A stretch of DNA of 64,000 bases from positions 248,001 through 312,000 of the forward strand of contig JAACJM010000055.1 of the NCBI GenBank assembly GCA_013368315.1, in the 5' to 3' direction. Source of the DNA: Tetrapyrgos nigripes (Eukaryota > Basidiomycota > Agaricomycetes > Agaricales > Campanellaceae). Every line of letters starts with the position of its first letter. Positions within the stretch are counted from its first letter, which is position 1. The translations under genes and the position numbers were made by a program. The notes below the pieces were generated by a model, which saw only the letters and a program-made list of their open reading frames with translations, did not search any database and had not been told where the DNA came from. Shown piece after piece: positions 54,377-64,000 of this stretch.

Positions 54377-55917
54377 TTCTTGGATGACCGTTTGTATATG
54401 GCACTTTGTTGGCGAAACGGCAAGGTCCTGAGATGCTTGTAGACTGTAAGATAGTACAGTCTGAAAGCCTGAGGAATTGGAGAAGCGAGGGTTTCTGTTT
54501 GAAGCAGAAGGTTGATATATATTTGACTTGAGTAAAGAAAAAATAGCAAGGCCGCAGCACGACTCCCATATCTACTGAGGCGACATCTGCTATTGAGGAA
54601 CTTGATGTCAGTTGACGAATGATCCAGTTCTGATGCGAAAATAACACCTGCGATGTAGTGGTTAGCAAACCCGCACTGACGGTAGGTTATAATTCACTTT
54701 TGCAGCCCGACAGCGTATTAGCACCACACCTTCGACAGCAAAAACATAGAAACGGAGAAGTTTAGAACATCCTGGTCAGCACGCAATATGCACTCCATCT
54801 ATCTATCTATAGTATCCAATGACTGCAGTGTCAGAATTAAAATTTGAAGATGGTAACAATTGTCAGTGATGGACTACCAGGATAGAATGACCTGCTAGAT
54901 CACCACGAACTTCCCGTACGCAGGTCTCAAGATCACACCCTAAGATCGCAGTTGCCAGTGGAACTTGAGTGGGGCAAGAAGTGGATTGATCATTGTCAAG
55001 GGGCTCTAAAGATTGTTCGACAAAAAAATGAAAAGGTCCAAAAAACGCGTCACTAGAAATGCCTGTTGCAAGCCTGTTGAGTAACCTTGAGCAAGTGAAA
55101 TCATACAGGAACCCTCACCTCAATGACGTCGAGGTCCTGATACAAATCCAAACCTCCTACATTATACTTGACCCGTAGTCTCGTTACCAACACGCCCTTG
55201 CGAGGGAACTGAGGTGGACAAATCGACTGTCTGAAGCCAATAATACACGTCCATGACTGCCTTCGTCAAGTCTTCGTGTGGGAAGATAGAGAAAACAGCA
55301 ATCTTCTTCGGGGGTCATTCAGATCTGCAAGGACCAACGGCGCTCTGATCACGTTCTGCACTACCACCGCAGATCTCAGCGCAGTCAATATCATCCCAGA
55401 TAATCCTCTTGGAGTAGGGATGCTGCCCTTGGACGAAAGGTCGGTGTAGTAGGCAATGCAGAAGGGCGTCAGATAGTAAGCCGAATTGGACAGAATATGT
55501 CAATGTGAGCTACTGTATACAGTGGCGAGTACGAGTCCTTTTCTTCAGAATTAAAGGTCAAGTGCATAAATGGACACTGAGAGCAGCAGCATCAGAGTCG
55601 ATGGGGTGGACGTCCATCGTGTTAAAGGAAAGAGGGTTATCAAGACGTTACACGAAATCTCCCGACCCGAAATTTGTCCGAACCGATCCAATTGCCGGTC
55701 TAGAGCCCATCTAGTCTCGTTACATAACCGTAAGTACGAAGGCCTAAGGATCTGTTCTATTTCTTATCTTATAATTCCAGTCTCTGTGTCTATGTGCATG
55801 TTCAAGCACCTTATCAAACATTAGAATATAGCCTGCGACACGTAAAAGACGCGTCAAACCCACCTCGAGACTTGAAGACGCGTCGCGTCGTCGTCGCGTT
55901 TTTTCAGATTTCAAGGT
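54377..55917. other. Intergenic, no gene recognised
   Basis: About 1.5 kb without a supported gene. A perfect 12-bp palindrome ACTGTATACAGT lies near 55512. At 55850-55910 a GC-rich stretch with repeated GACGCGTC units abuts the transposon arm and may be its outer end. Confidence 0.4.
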
Positions 55918-56223
55918 CTTATTGCTGTTTGCAAAAAAGTTCGCGCGCGTGTCACTTGCGCGGTTTTTCGAGTTTTTGGGCTCGATTTTGTGCGAGTCAT
56001 AGCTCGCTCATTTCTTCGCCTTTTCCCTTCATTCTTTATACGATTCTACTCTATTTTAGCACCTCTAGGGCCTGGTATAAGTAGTTTAGCCAGAAATATA
56101 AATTTTCTTTTCCTGCTCTCCGGGTCCCTTCCCAGCGTATATGAAGAATTACAAGGATTCTACAAAGTACATGGACAAAGTAAGGATACAGGGAGGTAGG
56201 CAGAGTTTATATTGAGGGATTCC
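55918..56223. repeat. Left inverted arm
   Basis: Aligns to the reverse complement of 59491-59798. It keeps CpG at sites where the right arm has TpG or CpA. Confidence 0.9.
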
Positions 56224-56389
56224 TGAAGCCTGAGAGCCAGTAGAGCTGACTGTCTTGGGTGGCATTGTCAGCATGTGGTTCAATGCTTATGATCATTGCT
56301 TTCATGCTTCTACCACCACCATGGTTCATGGCTGACCACTTTCTGATGATCTATGACACACTCTAATTCATATTGGATATCATCTACCC

Positions 56390-57450
56390 CTCTCCAAGGT
56401 TGTCAAGTGTACTGATATTCCAAAACATACAGTACAACAACTTTACAAGTACTATCGTCATCACGGACATATCTACCGCTCCAAGCTCAAGGAAACTCGA
56501 GGAAGGCCCAGGAAATTGGACAGCATAATACCAAGGTAAGCTTCCATGTCTGTATGCATTGATTTGAGTGCTTGTTCCCTTGTAGTTTCTTGGAGCTCTG
56601 GTAGAACTTTGTTCAGATTCGTACCTTGCAGAACTCAAACAGGAGCTGAAAGACTGGACTGGAGCTGAATTTAATGAGGCCACAGTATGGAGAACACTTC
56701 AACGAATGGGTTTTTCAATGAAGCAGGTGTGTAATGCTCTCGTTTTACCAAAAAACAAGTTCTCAACATGTCTCTAGCTGACAAAGACGGCTTTGGAATG
56801 CAATGAAAACTTTTGGGCAGGTTACCAGCTCCTCTATGGGCAACACTATTATCCAGAGAACACTATTTTTGTTGATGAGAGCTCATTTGATCGTCGTACC
56901 ACACTCCGACTCCATGCTTGGGCTCTTCGAGGCTGTAGAGCTGAAAGAAAATGGTTTTTTGTTTGGGGAAAAAGGTGTGCCTTTCTGTAATCTTTTTCTG
57001 CCCTCACCCATTTTCATTCATATGTTTAGGTACTCTCTTCTACCCGCTCTCACCCTCAACGGTGTCATTCATGCCCAAGTAGTTGAAGGCTTGTTTACAA
57101 AGGAATGTTTCCATGATTTCATTGAGGCTCTTCTGGACTGCATGGATAGAGAGATGCCCGCTGGTTCTGTTATTGTCATGGATAATGCCCACATTCACAA
57201 GAATGATGAGCTTGTTGCATTTATAAAGGGACGAGGATATCATATACTTTACCTTCCCCCATATTCACCTGATTTTAATCCCATTGAACTTGCGTTCTCT
57301 GCTATCAAGGCTTATGTTAGAAGGGCTGGTGTGCTTGGGCATGTTCAGGAGAAGGATGATGTCTATGTGTATGCTCACTTGCTAGAAGCTGCTTTTTCTA
57401 TTGGTAGTGACAGTGCATTTGGTTTCTTTCACCATTGCGGGTACTTATAA
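56390..57450 (+). pseudogene. DD34E transposase of the IS630/Tc1 group (possibly defective)
   Basis: Exons recognised: an HTH region (KCTDIPKHTVQQLYKYYRHH ... GRPRKLD, about 56390-56535), and 56585-56727 (LVELCSDSYLAELKQELKDW, TVWRTLQRMGFSMKQ). Then 56777-56974 (NTIFVDESSFDRRT, LRLHAWALRG) and 57030-57450. The catalytic residues are Asp in FVDESSFD, Asp in VMDNAHIH and Glu in NPIELAFSAIK. The last two are separated by 34 residues. The junction between the first two listed exons cannot be kept in frame with any splice pair I tried, and no start exon was found. The copy may be defective, or the first intron may be misread. Confidence 0.75.
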
Positions 57451-57474
57451 TGATCATAAATATGTACTTTATAT

Positions 57475-59354
57475 CTAAATCATGCGTTGCTTTTTCACCT
57501 CTCTGTCCCACAGCTGTACATCCTCTTCAGCATGCTTCAGAATGCGATTTGCAGTGCCCCAAGGCATCTCCACTATTTTCGTCAACCTCTCTGCAGGTGC
57601 TAGGTCTGCCAAGTCACTGATACGGACAATGTTCTGCTCTGAAAAGGCAGCTGCATAAGAAAGAAAGTTGAGACCATCACCACCACGAAATGGGTCAGCA
57701 TCAAGGGCAGGAAGCCAATCCTCTAGCTTGGGGTATTCTGGCGAGGAGGAAATGTCGGGGGTAGGAGCCTTCTGGCCTCGGGAAGGTGTCTGAAAGGCTA
57801 CAACAGTGGACTGCGGGGTTTGCTCTCCTTGGAATGTTTGTGCAAGTTGTCCAGGCATGTATGGGGGCCAGAACGGCATCATTGGGGAAGGATAGCTATG
57901 AGTCAAAGGGGAAAAGGCCATACTACTCATACCCACTCCAGGCCACCCTTGGTTTGGTGGTGAATTCTTCATGGCCTTTTGTTTCGCTGCTTTATAAGGA
58001 AGCTTGAGTTCTTCAGGAATGTCCTTCACACTTGCAAGATGTTTTTGCTATATATGTGATGTATCAGATATACTGCATGGATTCTTAAGGAGAAGACTTA
58101 CAACAAGGTTGACCCACAGGGCAAGGTCATTGTTAGTGAAGGTATAATGGTCTCCACTGTTGAGAACCACACACCCAGGTCCATTTGCATGCTTGGTACA
58201 TGCAAAGTTACTCCCAATTGAACGAGCAATTGTGGCTGAGGAATTGGCCTTGAGTGCAGGCTCATCAGATTCATTATCGTCAGCTGAGTCCAACTTCTGT
58301 GATCAAGACATAAGTATAATTCCCCGAGCATACACAGGAAAAAGGTCTTACTGCCCAGCCTTTTGATTTCCCCTTTGACTTTTCCTTTGACTTCTTCTCA
58401 GGCTCGTCAGTACAAGACACATCTTCAATTGTAACCTTGAGGTACTGGGCTGTCTTCCCAGGCTTTGATGAGTGGCGGACATTGATTCCATCAATCATAT
58501 CTTTGTACTCATCCTCTTCAGTGACCATGACTGGGGCCAGCTTTGAGTTTTTGGGTAACCAGCCATAGATATAGCCCAGCTCTCCGAGTTGGCTTGTCTT
58601 ACACCCCATCTCCTTTGCAATGGCTTTCAGAAATCCAGTGAATGGTGACTTGTTGGTGAGTTGTACAATTTTTTGTGCTTGAGGTCCATTTGGTACAGAG
58701 TATTTGATGGTATACTCTTCCTCATTATCCTCCTCAGAGGCTTCAGATTCAGTGCTATCAGGGGAAGGCTTTCGGACTTTGAGATAGACACGAGAAACTG
58801 TTGCCCATTCTGTGAAGAAGTTTGTTTGACACACTTGGCTTCTTTGTTACAGGAGCAACATCTATCTCTCCCTCCTCCTCCTCCTCCTCATCATCATCAT
58901 CATCTCCAGAATCCTCCTCATCTTCTCCTTCGCCTTCAGAAACACCATAGTGTTCCTTAACAGCCTCCACATAGGCCTTCCAGGTCATATTGGGGTCATC
59001 AGCATCTGGTAAGGCTCTCCTATCATCCTGAGCAGGCCCAGGCCCCTCATCTTCATCCTCTCCTTGGTCCAGTTCATGCTCTTGAGCTGCAAAACTCATC
59101 AACAACTGAGCAGCAGCACCCATGTCACTGCCAGAGTCACTGGGATGTGATGCTTTATTGGAGAGAGGCTGATAGTTCTTGTAGTTTGGTTTAGGCTTTG
59201 CTGGGGTTTTGGCTATGGAGGGAGCCTTGGATTTTTGGGTGCCAGTACATTGTTTTGTGGTTGTTGCTGTTTTCTTTTTGGGAGCCTTTTTTTCACTCTC
59301 ACCAGGCTTTGTTTTCTTGGGTAACCTTTTTTTAGTGTTCTTCCAGCTCCCCAT
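57475..59354 (-). CDS. Transposon accessory protein, 4 exons, 577 aa
   Basis: The model is complement(join(57475..58047, 58102..58296, 58352..58797, 58835..59354)), 1734 nt in frame. The N-terminus is Lys-rich and nuclear-like (KKRLPKKTKPGESEKKAPKK), followed by a long acidic run. A middle domain has LTNKSPFTGFLKAIAKEMG and YIYGWLPKNSKLAPVMV, then a Cys-containing stretch (FACTKHANGPGC). The C-terminal part has LSYAAAFSEQNIVRISDLAD and PAERLTKIVEMPWGTANRIL. I do not recognise the family. Its place between the inverted arms, convergent with the transposase, marks it as part of the element. The first intron is only 37 nt and is the least certain splice. Confidence 0.65.
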
Positions 59355-59490
59355 GAATGAGAAGAAGTACGAGGGATGGGATGGTTAGTGTGCAAGAAAA
59401 CTGTGGAGTTCATAAGAAGTGAACAGGGACAACTTGTCCTTTTCTTGGTTACCTGGTGCCCTAGTAAGTGTATTTTACTGGCGCACTTTT

Positions 59491-59798
59491 AGGAATCCCT
59501 CACTGTAATCCCTGTCCACCTCCCTGTATCCTTACTTTGTCTGTGTACTTTGTAGAATCCTTGTAATTCTTCATATACACTGGGAAGGGACCTGGAGAGC
59601 AGGAAAAGAAAATTTATATTTCTGGCTAAACTACTTATACCAGGCCCTAGAGGTGCTAAAATAGAGTAGAATCATATAAAGAATGAAGGGAAAAGGCAAA
59701 GAAATGAGTGAGCTATGACTCACACAAAATCAAGCCCAAAAACTCGAAAAACTGTGCAAGTGACACGCATGCGAACTTTTTTGCAAACAGCAATAATG
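59491..59798. repeat. Right inverted arm
   Basis: Reverse complement of 55918-56223 with eleven CpG-to-TpG/CpA changes and very few other substitutions. Confidence 0.9.
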
Positions 59799-60121
59799 AT
59801 GTTTCAACGTCAACTTTGCTCTTAAGTTTGAGTGGTTTTGTGACTTTTCAAGTTAAGAAAAAAGGGCATCTCCCTGGTAGTACATGTACATTTGAAGTAC
59901 ATGCACCTCTCATTGATGATTGAGTCGAAGATTGCGAATGCTTCTCTTCAAGTTTGACACGTGAAAGCGCTAGCTAGGTTCGAATCGACTCCTAGCCATG
60001 ATGATGATGATGGAGCTGTCATTGTAATTTTGTGATTTGTCACAATCAGACACTTTGTTTAAAATTTCCTCGCACTTCGATGATCTAAGTTTGTAGATAT
60101 CAATCACTGTACACTTTACAC

Positions 60122-60870
60122 TTGAACATGAAAGACAGGAAAAGATGCATCAAGATCAGCCTGCAGCCAGTGTGTCTCATTGGAAATTTAATTGGTGCAC
60201 ACTGGTGGCTGCAAATCTCATTGCCTGCAGATGATCATGAACCAATTGTCACCCCTTGGCTTCAAGCAAATGCTGTCGTGTATGTTTGGGTGGGCAGTTG
60301 GCCTGAAGTCGGATATCGTCCTAGGACCTTCATGGTGTCACCTATCTCTTTTTCCGAAAACAACCCAGTCCCAAAATAGCTGACCAAACCGGAATCACCA
60401 GCATCGTTTGTAAGTTGTTTGTGAATGCAGCAAGACGAGCTGTTCGAACTTGGGGCTTAGACGTCATCGAGATCCATAACGCACATGGGTATCTGCTGAA
60501 TTCATTTATCAGACCTGTGGTGAACAAAAGGAGTGATGAGTATGGAGGAAGCTTTGAAAATTGGATTTGGTTTACTTTGGAAGTTGTTGATGCTGTGAGG
60601 GCTGTGTTTCCGGAGGAGATCCCTTTGTTCTTGAGGTACAAAATTTTCTTGTTGATATTGATGTCAACTTTCTCTAACTCATACATGTGTTCACGCTTCT
60701 AACTGCTTGGATTCTGGAAGAGTTTGACGAGCCCAGCTGGGGAAACGAGGATACGAATCATACGATTCATCTCACATCCATATTGGTTGACTATGGCATC
60801 GACTTTCTGGATGTCTCATCAGCTGGCAACTCAATAAAACTGTGGGAGGCATAAATTCTGGCCTTCAGGC
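60122..60870 (+). pseudogene. Old-yellow-enzyme (NADH:flavin oxidoreductase) relic
   Basis: Fragments of an OYE-type oxidoreductase appear in correct order: PISFSENNPVPK (then a TAG stop where the family continues), AARRAVRTWGLDVIEIHNAH, GYLLNSF and KRSDEYGGSFEN. A further stretch reads EEFDEPSWGNEDT ... YGIDFLDVSSAGNS, followed by another stop. The N-terminal FMN-barrel start and the C-terminus are absent or unrecognisable. It is a decayed gene copy. Confidence 0.75.
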
Positions 60871-61079
60871 ACAGAAATATCCTTAAGAAAACGTTGGAAA
60901 TGCCGCTTTTGTCCCAGGAAGATGTACTCAGAAGGAACCAGCAAAGGAGCTGGGAATTACTAGGATTCACAATGCTCATCAAATTGGGTGGGGCTTCTAC
61001 AGTACTAGTAGAGGTTCAGGGGTTAGCTTGAAGCAGTTGGCCAATGTTGATGCTTGAAAGCTTGGGTTTTGAGAGCATA

Positions 61080-61740
61080 TTATTGAATTACAGACAGGGA
61101 TACTAGCACATAGAATCGCAAATTTCCACCAAGAAGTGTCAAGGTACTGAATGGCATCAAGAAACCTGATGCAAGTAGGTTTGATTTCGTCAGAAATCCG
61201 GTGGCGTCAGAGTGCGCAATCCACCTTGTCTCAAGACTCAGTGTCATATCAATGGTATTACCAGCATATCTGACCCAGGCAAAAGTGCCAGATGTGCTAG
61301 TAAGTGTTGCAGACACCAAGACAACATCTGACCAAGTCATGTCCACGGTAAATCCTCCTCTTGCCCTGAACCTTTTGATACTCCCTTGCATCCATGAGGA
61401 GGGAATAGCAGGAAGAAGATGAATCCCACCATTATGGCTTTGAAGAATCATTTCTGTGATAGCACTGGCACCACCTAAGAAATATAATGAACCCATCACA
61501 TCACAAAAGATTCTGAAAGAGAAGAGAAGAGAGGAAAAACTCACCAAAGTTCCTGTCAATCTGGTAAATATCATTGATAGACCAGAGATTGTCATAGGAA
61601 TAAAGCTGAAGCAGCCTGTGCATGTGTGACAGGTATGTATTTACATAGTAGCCATTCAAGTACTGCCCGAATGGGCCAGTAGATATTTGTTTGTAGATAC
61701 TTACATAAGAAGACTTTACCTGACTTTGTGCCATGATGTG
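61080..61740 (-). pseudogene. C-terminal fragment of a GH95-type alpha-L-fucosidase
   Basis: On the minus strand LQLYSYDNLWSINDIYQIDR is followed by NFG, then an intron. The next exon begins GGASAITEMILQSHNGGIHL and continues LPAIPSSWMQGSIKRFRARG, GFTVDMTW. This is the last part of the catalytic barrel and the C-terminal sheet domain of glycoside hydrolase family 95. The upstream two thirds of the gene are missing. The sequence beyond 61740 is unrelated repeat DNA, so this is a truncated copy. Confidence 0.72.
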
Positions 61741-61983
61741 CCTGAAGTCCTAAGTCCCCATCGTGCAGCCTAGCAGACTGCACAGTGCTCCCATTTCTCT
61801 ATCGTATTGGCTAGGCATCCATTCCACTGCCTTGATACCAGTAGCGTCTGGTCACCTGACCCCTGTCATAGGGTCAAACCCTATTTGGACCTATTGAGAG
61901 TCCTCTAGTGGTACATGTAGTGTTCACAATGGTGGGGGTACTGCAGACTCTTGAGGTCACTCTCTTGAGTCCTATTCAGTTGA

Positions 61984-63688
61984 GAGAGCTTCTAGAGTAC
62001 TCTCCTGACTTTCCATTCGCACTGACTGTTGATTAGGTGCTGCCAGCACACTGACTTAGTCAATAATGCATTACTTACTCTCTTTAGGTATAATGAGTGC
62101 CCTAAAGGCACTCTCTACCTTGTATCATTTGCTTTTGGGATTGATGGGAGCTTCTAAAGCTCTCTCTTGCATTTCCCCTACTTAGGTGTGAAGGGAGCTT
62201 CTAAAGCTCTCTACCTCCTTTGCCTCTCTATTCACTAGCTCTTACAGGTCTCTTTCTATATTCCCCTTCTCTTGTTCAGATTGAAGGGTGCTTCAATAGT
62301 ACCTTTCTGACTATCAGTTCTTGCAGACCATTGGTCAGATGCTGCCAGCTCACCAATGTGGTCTGTGATGTGTCATTTTGCTTTCTGATATTATTGGGTG
62401 CTTTAAGAGCTCCCTCTACCTTCTCCCTCTTCATTACCTCTCTTTCAGGATTGATGGGTGCTTCCAGAGCACTCTCTCCCACATTAATCTCATTTGGTCT
62501 TCTGTTTTCCCTCCGCCTTGCTGAGATGGTGTGACATTCACATCCCTCCATGCTCTCCTGCCTTACTTCTGCTTTGCTTTGTTTACTTTCACTAGGGATT
62601 GATGGGTGCTTCTAGAGCACCCTCTCCTGCTTCATTCTCAACTGGTCTCCTTCTCATTTGCTCCAGGGACCTGCCTTCTGTTACTCTCATATGGAATGAG
62701 TTTGATTGGTGTTATCAGTGCTCTGATGTGGTCAGCGACATGTCAATTCACTTCTTGGCATTCACAGACGCTTCAAGAGCTCCCTCTTCCTCTCTTCCTT
62801 TTGTTTGGGATGACTGGCTTCTAGAACACTGTCTCTCGCTTTGTTCCCTTTCTTGGGATGACAAGTACTTTAGAGCTCTCACACCTGCTTCATTCACTCT
62901 CCCAAGATGAAGAGCACCTCCAGCACTGACTCTGTCTAAGCTCTACTCTTATTCTTTCACTCCACACACTTGTTATTTTCCATCTCTTGTCCCTCTCCCT
63001 CAACTCTCTCTTGGATTCCCTGGGGATACCTCCTCTATGATCAGTTGCTCACTCTATGAAAGGCCTGATGTGATGACATGGAGGTAAATTGGTCATTGGG
63101 TAACTTGAGTTATGCTGCAGCTGTGGCTTTCTGTCTTCCTTTCTTCTTCTCTACAACATTCTCCTTATCCCTGTCAGCCAGATTGTCATAGTTATCAATG
63201 ATGGCGTTACTACGAGGCTGTCTGCCTTGGTGGACGCAGTCTACCTCCTATCATCACTATGACTCCTTCATTTCAACTGCCTCTGACTTCTGTCTGTCAC
63301 TTTGGCTATCTTCAGGCCCAGTCTACACCTACTCTGATGCCTTCTGCCAAGTCTGAAGCAAATGGTGAGGCAGATTTAGGCCTTCTCCTACATTTCCCTA
63401 CACTTATTCAGATTGGCAGGTGCTTCAATAGCATCCTCCTGACCTTCTGTTCTCACAAACCATCAGATGGACACTGCCAGCACTCCAATGCAGTCTTACG
63501 TGTCAATTCACCTTTTCAAGATTGACGAGTGCTTTTAGAGCTCTCTCTCCTTCGTTTGTTTCCTTCTACTCTTGTATTGAAAGGTCAAAGCTAGCAAATC
63601 AGTGCTGGCTTTGTCTTTATTTATTTCATTTATACACCTTCACTTGTCTGTTTCCCTTAACTCATAGGCAGGAGCTTAAAGAGCTCTG
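61984..63688. repeat. Field of recurring short palindromes
   Basis: At least fourteen variants of an imperfect palindrome with the core GGTGCTTCTAGAGCACC occur in about 1.7 kb. They start near 61984, 62095, 62147, 62193, 62284, 62396, 62456, 62604, 62767, 62816, 62863, 63417, 63524 and 63669. Arms vary while complementarity is largely kept (for example GAGTGCC/GGCACTC at 62095 and GGAGCTT/AAGCTCT at 62193). A second module, TGCTGCCAGCNCACCAATGT-like followed by GTGATGTGTCAATT, recurs near 62030, 62340, 62710 and 63470. The DNA between is CT-rich and non-coding. Confidence 0.75.
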
Positions 63689-64000
63689 CCTACTCTTTCC
63701 TTAGTCTTAATTAGATGTTGCATGCCAGTGCATATTTCTGGCTCCATCTCTTATTACTCTTTCCTTCTCACTTTCCTCTTCAAGCCATCCCCAGCAACTG
63801 TACTACTCATTTGTTGTCACCATCTCTGACCTCCTTTCACTGTCGCTTCCTTTATGCATCCTGACATTCCTTAGTATTACAGCTCCCTGCCGAAGATGAT
63901 AGTGACATGCAACTACAATGTAGCTGCCTCAATGGCTAGATCCCTATGAAATCAGGATTTATAGTTCACCAGGTAGCTTTGGACATGTTGAGAACGTGAG
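63689..64000. other. Right window end, no gene recognised
   Basis: Continuation of CT-rich non-coding sequence; a short TGCAACTACAATGTAGCTGC palindrome-like stretch lies near 63909. No coding feature is supported. Confidence 0.35.

Larger units (their letters stand above)
55918..59798. mobile_element. IS630/Tc1-like DNA transposon with about 306-bp inverted repeats
   Basis: Long inverted arms enclose a plus-strand transposase and a minus-strand accessory gene that converge near 57450-57475. The arms align over their full length, with differences concentrated at CpG sites. The exact outer ends are unclear: similarity fades outward into a GC-rich stretch at 55850-55910 on the left and an AT-rich stretch at 59800-59880 on the right. 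No target duplication was found. Confidence 0.85.

Noticed and set aside
59970..60000. GGTTCGAATC resembling a tRNA T-arm
   Set aside because: The stem does not close with a seven-base loop and no other tRNA arms are present.
61984..63688. CRISPR-like array
   Set aside because: The palindromes are irregularly spaced, vary in sequence and lie in a fungal genome without cas genes; no constant repeat-spacer period exists.

Overview
The window is nuclear DNA of a filamentous fungus, most likely an Agaricomycete (Basidiomycota). Genes carry many 45-90 nt GT-AG introns. The transposons are Plavaka-type, copia-type, hAT, and IS630/Tc1 elements, a mix typical of that class. Orphan seven-helix, F-box and Zn2Cys6 genes fit too. 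All gene models below were built by hand from splice signals, reading phase and family motifs.

Layout. 1-12 kb is mostly host genes: the 3' end of an acidic protein, a cytosine deaminase with a 14-nt microexon, a multi-pass membrane protein, an RNase H, an F-box protein and the histone chaperone NAP1. They are separated by a Tc1/mariner-type MITE (435-1186) and a non-autonomous hAT element (5020-6246, 8-bp target duplication) carrying a helicase gene fragment. 12.4-50.3 kb is an expanded locus with four genes (A-D) related to the interferon-induced 6-16 (IFI6/IFI27, Ifi-6-16) family. Two of them (A and B) are each followed by a nearly identical nine-exon Zn2Cys6 transcription factor. The A and B units are a segmental duplication.

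The A unit has been split by a nested 15.7-kb Plavaka-like transposon (18007-33722, TA target duplication). Paralogous unit B preserves the empty site. Inside that transposon sit a complete copia retrotransposon (20522-26101) and a 1.7-kb non-coding insertion with a 4-bp duplication. A second, decayed Plavaka-like element (about 33928-40533) separates the A tail from the B unit and has replaced the promoter and first two exons of gene B. Genes C and D follow in tandem with repeated spacers and conserved TATA boxes.

50.9-54.4 kb returns to host genes: tRNA-dihydrouridine synthase DUS1 and an orphan seven-helix membrane protein. 55.9-59.8 kb is an IS630/Tc1-like transposon with about 306-bp inverted repeats, a DD34E transposase and an accessory gene on the opposite strand. 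The right end holds an old-yellow-enzyme relic, a GH95 fucosidase fragment, and a 1.7-kb field of recurring short palindromes.

Two themes link the regions. One is repeated transposon insertion into a duplicated gene cluster, with A and B carrying complementary damage. The other is one-directional CpG loss in transposon arms and in host DNA trapped between transposons, which is the expected trace of cytosine methylation.
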